Assembly (NCBI GenBank): GCA_037447605.1 | Contig: CM074806.1 | Location: forward strand, 1,491,432-1,555,431 | DNA: 64,000 bases | Reading direction: 5' to 3' | DNA from: Zygnema circumcarinatum | Taxonomy: Eukaryota; Streptophyta; Zygnematophyceae; Zygnematales; Zygnemataceae | Shown: piece after piece, positions 59,701-64,000 of the stretch | Layout of the letters: the number at the start of each line of letters is the position of its first letter | Numbering within the stretch: the first letter of the stretch is position 1 | Notes under the pieces: generated by a model | Databases searched by the model: none | Seen by the model: the letters and a program-made list of their open reading frames with translations, nothing else | Told to the model about the DNA's origin: nothing | Made by a program: the position numbers and the translations under genes

Positions 59701-60811
59701 AAACGAAAAACTTTTTTTGGAAGGAAACGCGTTATCTCCATTCAAAAAAGGAACTAATCTAAATGTTCGACGAGTAGTCTTTGCGTCTAAAGGTCTAAAA
59801 GTCCCCATAAAGGTTGGCCCTACTGAAATACCACTTCAATACCTTTTCCCTCTCTTCACAGATGGTTACGAATCCTTGGGAAAAACTAAGTACACTATCG
59901 TCAGCCCATCGGCCCACTATGTTTGGTGGTAAGTTTCGTAGTTTCAATTTAGGCTTTACCTTTATACCACCAACTACACTCTTTCATGCATCTTATATGT
60001 TAATAAGCCTCGCCTTATCTTCGTATTCAGTATGCACTTCATCAGGTCCGGTCCAGTCAAATGATCAAATGAAAAGGCGCAATAGAGACGAAGAGCTTGC
60101 AATGAAGCAATTTGCCCACAAAAATGAAAGATTGCGGGAAGAATGATTATTGAGAAGCAGAGAGTAGTAAAAAGCGCCGGAGTACAACAGCACCTGGGAG
60201 CAAAGAAGCACTCCTGCTGCATCTGCCACCCGCAGAACTGCATCCCAATGTTGAAAGACGGCATGCCTTTTGTTTCCTCTCCGCAAGAACCTGCAGCCAA
60301 ATAGAGGAGCACATGGAGTAGAAACTTCAATCATAGGGTCCTCACTGTAGTCATTTGGCGTTGGCATTCCTTTCAGCAAAGAAAGGGGCGCGAATGCCAA
60401 CTCCTTTAGACTCCCACAATCAGCCATAAGAAAAGAGGGAAAAAGCAAGGACTAAGAACATCCTGCTCACTTGTCAAATGCTGAAACCGCAGCTCCAGCC
60501 AGTTGGCAGTGGCCGGGTGCAGCTCCAATGTGCAGCTTTAGAAGCTGGAGGGTGACATCCCCTCTGGTCACACCTCCGACGCCGCAACCTATGCCGAAGC
60601 GCAAGGGAACGAATACTCGCACGGTGGAAACATTGCTTTTTTCACCGACATCGCCGGCACTGATGCCTTTTCGCCACAACGACTCGGGCTCTAATAAGGA
60701 GGCAGGCGGCACATTCCCTGTTGAAGGGAAAGCATAATCCCGCCTTAAACTATCACCGGCGTCCACCTCTGCAATGGCTCCAAGGCGTTTATGCCAAGCT
60801 TTCGACGCCAT
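53713..60811 (-). CDS. ABC1/UbiB-family atypical kinase, ADCK2-like
   Basis: Fourteen exons, 5' to 3': 60471-60811, 60194-60290, 58854-59087, 58490-58659, 57209-58061, 56109-56297, 55854-55910, 55358-55504, 55150-55248, 54937-55023, 54702-54801, 54457-54593, 54105-54269, 53713-53901. They total 2865 bp and encode 954 residues. The kinase-like domain starts at KWGQ (562-565, the KxGQ family motif) and has AASGSVAQVYRA (Ala-rich loop), VAVK (Lys647), EARNLARF, DNFVHTDLHPGN (778-785) and LDFGLAEEL (DFG 807-809). The LHPGN and GLAEEL variants fit the ADCK2 branch better than COQ8. A hydrophobic helix (WLAMVFLPLLLIGPFLYW) precedes the domain. UbiB proteins support quinone or lipid metabolism in mitochondria or plastids. 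The N-terminal 560 residues are unusually long and unlike anything I know. Exons 1-4 are joined by phase only; they could belong to a separate gene. Confidence 0.82.
53929..54026. repeat. GGA-rich microsatellite in an ABC1-kinase intron
   Basis: GGAGGAGGGA units on the plus strand, interrupted by the assembly gap, inside the last intron of the kinase gene (53902-54104). Confidence 0.9.
53944..53953. other. Assembly gap (10 N)
   Basis: Ten unresolved bases inside a GGA repeat. The true length is unknown. It lies in an intron, so it does not affect the coding model. Confidence 0.99.
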
Positions 60812-60953
60812 GCTGTGGAATGGTACTGGTAAGGGTCAAGTCATGCCCGCTTGAAAAAAATTTAGAGAGCAATTTCGCACGCTCACTGAAGTTTTTCTCC
60901 AGAAACTAAAATAGTTTCAAATTTCATGTTTTGAAAGTTTGAACAGAGCTCGT
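60812..60953. promoter_or_regulatory. Probable 5' flank of the ABC1-kinase gene
   Basis: Short AT-rich interval upstream of the kinase start codon and downstream of the next doubtful ORF. No clear motif. Confidence 0.3.
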
Positions 60954-61583
60954 TCACAGGCCAGCTGACAATGCAGCAAAATTGGAGCTGGAGCTGCGAA
61001 ATGCCAGAAATTTACAATGCTCAGAATTTCTTCTGAATTTTTTTGGAAGGAGCAGAAGCAACAGAAGCCGCGCCTCCAGGCGGAGAGGACAGGACGCAGC
61101 CTCCCGCGGAGGAGTTCCGTGCGACTGTCCCTGTTGATTGTTCAGTTGCAACGCTAAAGCGTCCATAGATCGCACATAGACGCGCCCATGGCAGTCATAA
61201 AACCACGACTGCGAGACCGACCAACCACTGGAGCTGGTTCCATCGGCCGCCAATGGATGGCTGCCAAACCATTCATGAGCTTTGGCCGGGGCCTTGCAAC
61301 GCCGCGATAGATAGTCCCAGCCATCAGTCATGCTTTCGCGGTGGTCTCGCTTTCTGGCTCTCTGTCCCTCCTCTGTAAGAGGGCAGAGATCGATGCCACA
61401 TCTTCGGGAGTGCAAAGCAAAGCAGCCAATTCCAGTCACTCTTTCGCTTTGCCCCTTCACTAGCCTCCCCATTCGCGAGTGAGTTTTACCTCCTGCTTGC
61501 TCCTGGAGGGTAGTCCGGACGCTGCAGTCGCTTCTCGACGAGGCGGGTACGGAGCCTGCCAAGGAAGGTGGTGCCGTTGCCAT
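60954..61583 (-). CDS. Doubtful single-exon ORF, unknown function
   Basis: A 209-codon open frame from an ATG (MATAPPSLAGSVPASSRSD) with a Ser/Ala/Arg-rich, acid-poor start that resembles a plastid or mitochondrial leader. The middle has aromatic, Cys- and His-containing segments (DGWDYLSRRC, WFGSHPL, SQSWFYDCHGRVYV). The end is a Leu run followed by basic and Ser-rich sequence. I recognise no domain. A GCAGGAG/GTAAAA site inside could be a donor, so the frame may be split. It lies head to tail with the ABC1-kinase gene, so it could also be that gene's upstream region. It might be a real small organellar protein or chance. Confidence 0.3.
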   Translation of the reverse strand: MATAPPSLAGSVPASSRSDCSVRTTLQEQAGGKTHSRMGRLVKGQSERVTGIGCFALHSRRCGIDLCPLTEEGQRARKRDHRESMTDGWDYLSRRCKAPAKAHEWFGSHPLAADGTSSSGWSVSQSWFYDCHGRVYVRSMDALALQLNNQQGQSHGTPPREAASCPLRLEARLLLLLLLPKKFRRNSEHCKFLAFRSSSSNFAALSAGL

Positions 61584-62183
61584 CACAGTGTCTATGGTCG
61601 GTCTGACCGATCGCTGCCCAGGCAACTGCCTCTCACTTTCACTCTACTTTTCCTAGCCACCGTCCCCTAATATACTGACACATTCTGCTTCTACACACAG
61701 CACAAAGATGCAGCTACAGCTCTATTTCCTCTTCATGTTCCCCCAAGCCCCATTGAAAACCACACAAAGGTCTACCAATGGCTGAACAATTGGGCTTGTC
61801 AACCATTGGCGCACTATGCTTGGCCAATGATTGCTGATCCCATTGTCTGACTTGTTCACCTATAGCAAGCATGTATGGCACCCTCCATTCAATCTTTTTC
61901 GCAGCCCAACATGTGCAAGGGGCAGCCTGAGGCAAAAAAATGGAATACTGGAAACAGCCAATCAGCGTAACGTTATGCGGAGCAGCAGTCACGCAAATGG
62001 CAAGACCTCCGATGAGCAGTGGAATCTTGCCAATTGAATATGACAGATTATATTTGTAGATCGATAATGTTGAAATACAATAATAAGTACTACAGCTGGG
62101 CTCTCTATGAACTATTGTGATTCTGATAACGACTTATTCACCATAAAGAATAAACAATTAATTACATCCTGCACGGATGGCCC
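61584..62183. other. Intergenic region, no gene seen
   Basis: AT-balanced spacer between the hydrolase 3' end and the doubtful ORF. Short frames on both strands have no features. No repeat noticed. Confidence 0.5.
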
Positions 62184-64000
62184 CTATGTGTCCGCCAGAA
62201 ATTCCGCAAGGAGATCTGCGACCTTTTTGGGTTTCTCTATGTGCGGAAGATGGCCGCAATTTGCGATCCACTCCAACCGCGACACCGGCAGCTCCTTCAC
62301 AAACCGCTGCTCCGCCATGCCCGGGATTAAGGATTGAGGACAAATTCTCCTTTTAGGGCTTCGAGTCAGAGTGGCAGCGCATCCAATTCCAGGACACCGG
62401 CCATATCTCCGCTACTCTATGCCGACTGACATTCAGAATTGAAACACTTCAGATTGAAATAAAGTCTTCAAAGAAGCCTGACAGAGGATAAAGACCTTGC
62501 TTGCAGGTAAGCCATAGCACTCATACCTCAGCAAAGGACTTCTCCAGGATTGTGTCCTCCTCCCCCCAGATAAGAAGCACTTCTTGCTGCACCTGCAGCC
62601 GCACAATCAGAGGCATCACACTCACATATGACAGAGCTCTTTGCAGTTCTCTTACCTCCACAAATCTTACAACGCTGGGTTTCAATAGTAACGGGTTCAA
62701 GCTGACCTGGCTGATACGCCGTGCAACATTGTAGCCACCACTGCGCATAAATGACACCATGGCCTCCTCCCAGCCGGGCATCAAAGTATGCAGTCGCCCC
62801 ACCTGCTTCCATACACTCCACTCCATTCAACGGCTGACAAACTATTCCCGTATCCTCAACTGCCCCCACTCCAAACTATTCATATATCAAAATGCCGTCC
62901 CTACGCTGCGTGAGGTAGCTCCTTCATCTGCCGGCCATGGCACCCTGATGCAAGCAGGGGGAATACTGCAGAGACAATAGGAGGCAGGGAGGAGGGGGAT
63001 TGCGAACCCGCACGGCGTCTTCAGTGGCGATTTGAGTATTGCTGAATGCCAACTTCGTGGCATAGGACCGCACCATCACATTCTTCAGCACGCCCACCTG
63101 CCCTATGCCCCCATAACTGACCAAAATATTAAAAAAAAAAAGGGCAGCGTCGAGTTTATTCCTGCCTGACCGCTAACAAGGTAAGTAATAAGAAGACGGC
63201 CAGTACAGGGAGGGTTCAGCAGCAGCCAACGCACCCCTGCATATTGGAAAGGGCGCGGGAGGGAAGCCATAGGACCCAAACCCTCTGTAAACCCCTGCGC
63301 ATCGATTAGCACCAGCTTGGCCACCTGGGATGAAAGAAGCCCCCATGGACACACGAAAATCGCTTCAGTTTCAGTATTTTCATCATTAGTTTCTATCTCG
63401 CAACATACTGCCCAACATCTCATAGCTAAAGGGCCCTATGGTGCACAAAATTAGCGAGCTTCCGACCCATTGACTCGGTCAAGTTTAGGCATCACAGCGA
63501 CGAGATAAGAGAGTGGGCAGAGCTAATGCAGACTCACAGCATCAGGATGAGCGAGAGCAAAATCGATGGCTGCAGCTCCACCGAGACTTGGGCCGACTAC
63601 CACCACAGGCCGGCCAATGTATGTCTTCCAGAACTGCACAACTTTTCAAACGAATAAGTTCCACCCCCTTCTCCTGCTCTTATCCAGAGGCAAGGAAGCC
63701 GAAGACGAGCAAGATAGGTGCAGTTGTACATATTCACTGTCGCAACCTACCTCGTACATGTGCTCACGCTTGGCTTCCACAGTGCATGGAACAGGCTCCG
63801 TTTCTGGCACACCTACATGAAATGCTCTCAGTAAGCTTGGAGCACTCAAATTTGGCAGAGCCACAGATTTTTACTATGTTTCTCTATTACTCTCTCCCTC
63901 TCCCTCTCTAACTGTAAAGACCGACTAGTAAAGACACATTCAGGCAGTTCGCGGCGTATACCTGCGTGGGTAAAGCCCCATCCGAAAATATCGAGGGCCC
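62184..64000 (-). CDS. Alpha/beta-hydrolase fold protein (3' part, runs off the right edge)
   Basis: Exons, 5' to 3': 63962-64000 (continues outside), 63751-63812, 63538-63633, 63235-63324, 63008-63097, 62707-62802, 62527-62592, 62184-62306, all in phase. The N-terminus is missing. What is seen runs from LDIFGWGFT (oxyanion side of the core) through VVVGPSLGGAAAIDFALAHP, with the nucleophile Ser in GPSLGG, KLVLIDAQGF, a lid region (ATKLAFSNTQIATEDAVR; RLHTLMPGWEEAMVSFMRSGGY), VLLIWGEEDTIL with the acid Asp, and ANCGHLPHIEKPKKVADLL with the catalytic His. The triad is therefore complete. Plant relatives of this type are often plastid-targeted hydrolases; the substrate cannot be inferred. Confidence 0.9.

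Noticed and set aside
1-64000. CRISPR arrays, operons, phage or bacterial-type gene clusters
   Set aside because: No regularly spaced direct repeats, no Shine-Dalgarno-linked ORFs; the gene structure is eukaryotic throughout.

Overview
This is a nuclear window from a green-lineage eukaryote, most likely a streptophyte alga or an early-diverging land plant. Genes are split by many GT-AG introns. Their products include a two-LOV phototropin, a gamma-carbonic-anhydrase-like subunit of plant-type complex I, a plastid-type ribulose-phosphate 3-epimerase with a transit-like leader, a plant-type EXO70 and a plant O-fucosyltransferase-family protein. A 10-N run shows it is a draft assembly. The species cannot be named from the sequence.

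Layout, left to right: (1) an unrecognised minus-strand gene (149-1792); (2) a pyrimidine-rich, GC-rich upstream region and a degenerate TTAGGG tract (1793-3185) leading into EXO70 (3186-8933, +, 13 exons); (3) a MITE-like element (9377-9611), then a gene of unknown function (about 9713-11334, +); (4) an intergenic region with a 12-bp minisatellite and dispersed repeats, then an O-fucosyltransferase-family gene (12619-18789, +, 10 exons); (5) an intronless gamma-CA-like gene (19704-20504, -), divergent from PRP38B (20789-24049, +, 5 exons); (6) an F-box gene fused to a zinc-ribbon-like tail (24874 to about 27333, -), divergent across a GC-rich island from FZR/CDH1 (28298-33252, +, 9 exons); (7) RPE (34783-38569, +, 9 exons); (8) phototropin (40862-46715, -, 15 exons), divergent across a 3-kb GC-rich and low-complexity region from SNX1 (49790-52584, +, 11 exons); (9) an ABC1/ADCK2-like kinase (53713-60811, -, 14 exons), a doubtful short ORF (60954-61583, -) and the 3' part of an alpha/beta-hydrolase gene that runs off the right end (62184 to beyond 64000, -).

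Exon junctions were placed by hand from GT/AG sites, phase agreement and family similarity. For EXO70, the O-fucosyltransferase gene, PRP38B, FZR, RPE, phototropin, SNX1 and the ABC1 kinase the exon lengths sum to a multiple of three. The genes are ordinary, unrelated housekeeping and signalling genes, not a co-functional cluster. Two trafficking genes (EXO70, SNX1) and two mitochondrial candidates (gamma-CAL, ABC1 kinase) are present, but nothing suggests co-regulation beyond two close divergent pairs. The main unexplained signals lie in the intergenic DNA: CGTAC-rich promoter islands, a TTAGGG tract against a start codon, a four-copy dispersed repeat with a conserved palindromic core, and a TA-flanked inverted-repeat element. 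I did not find a convincing new multi-gene system.
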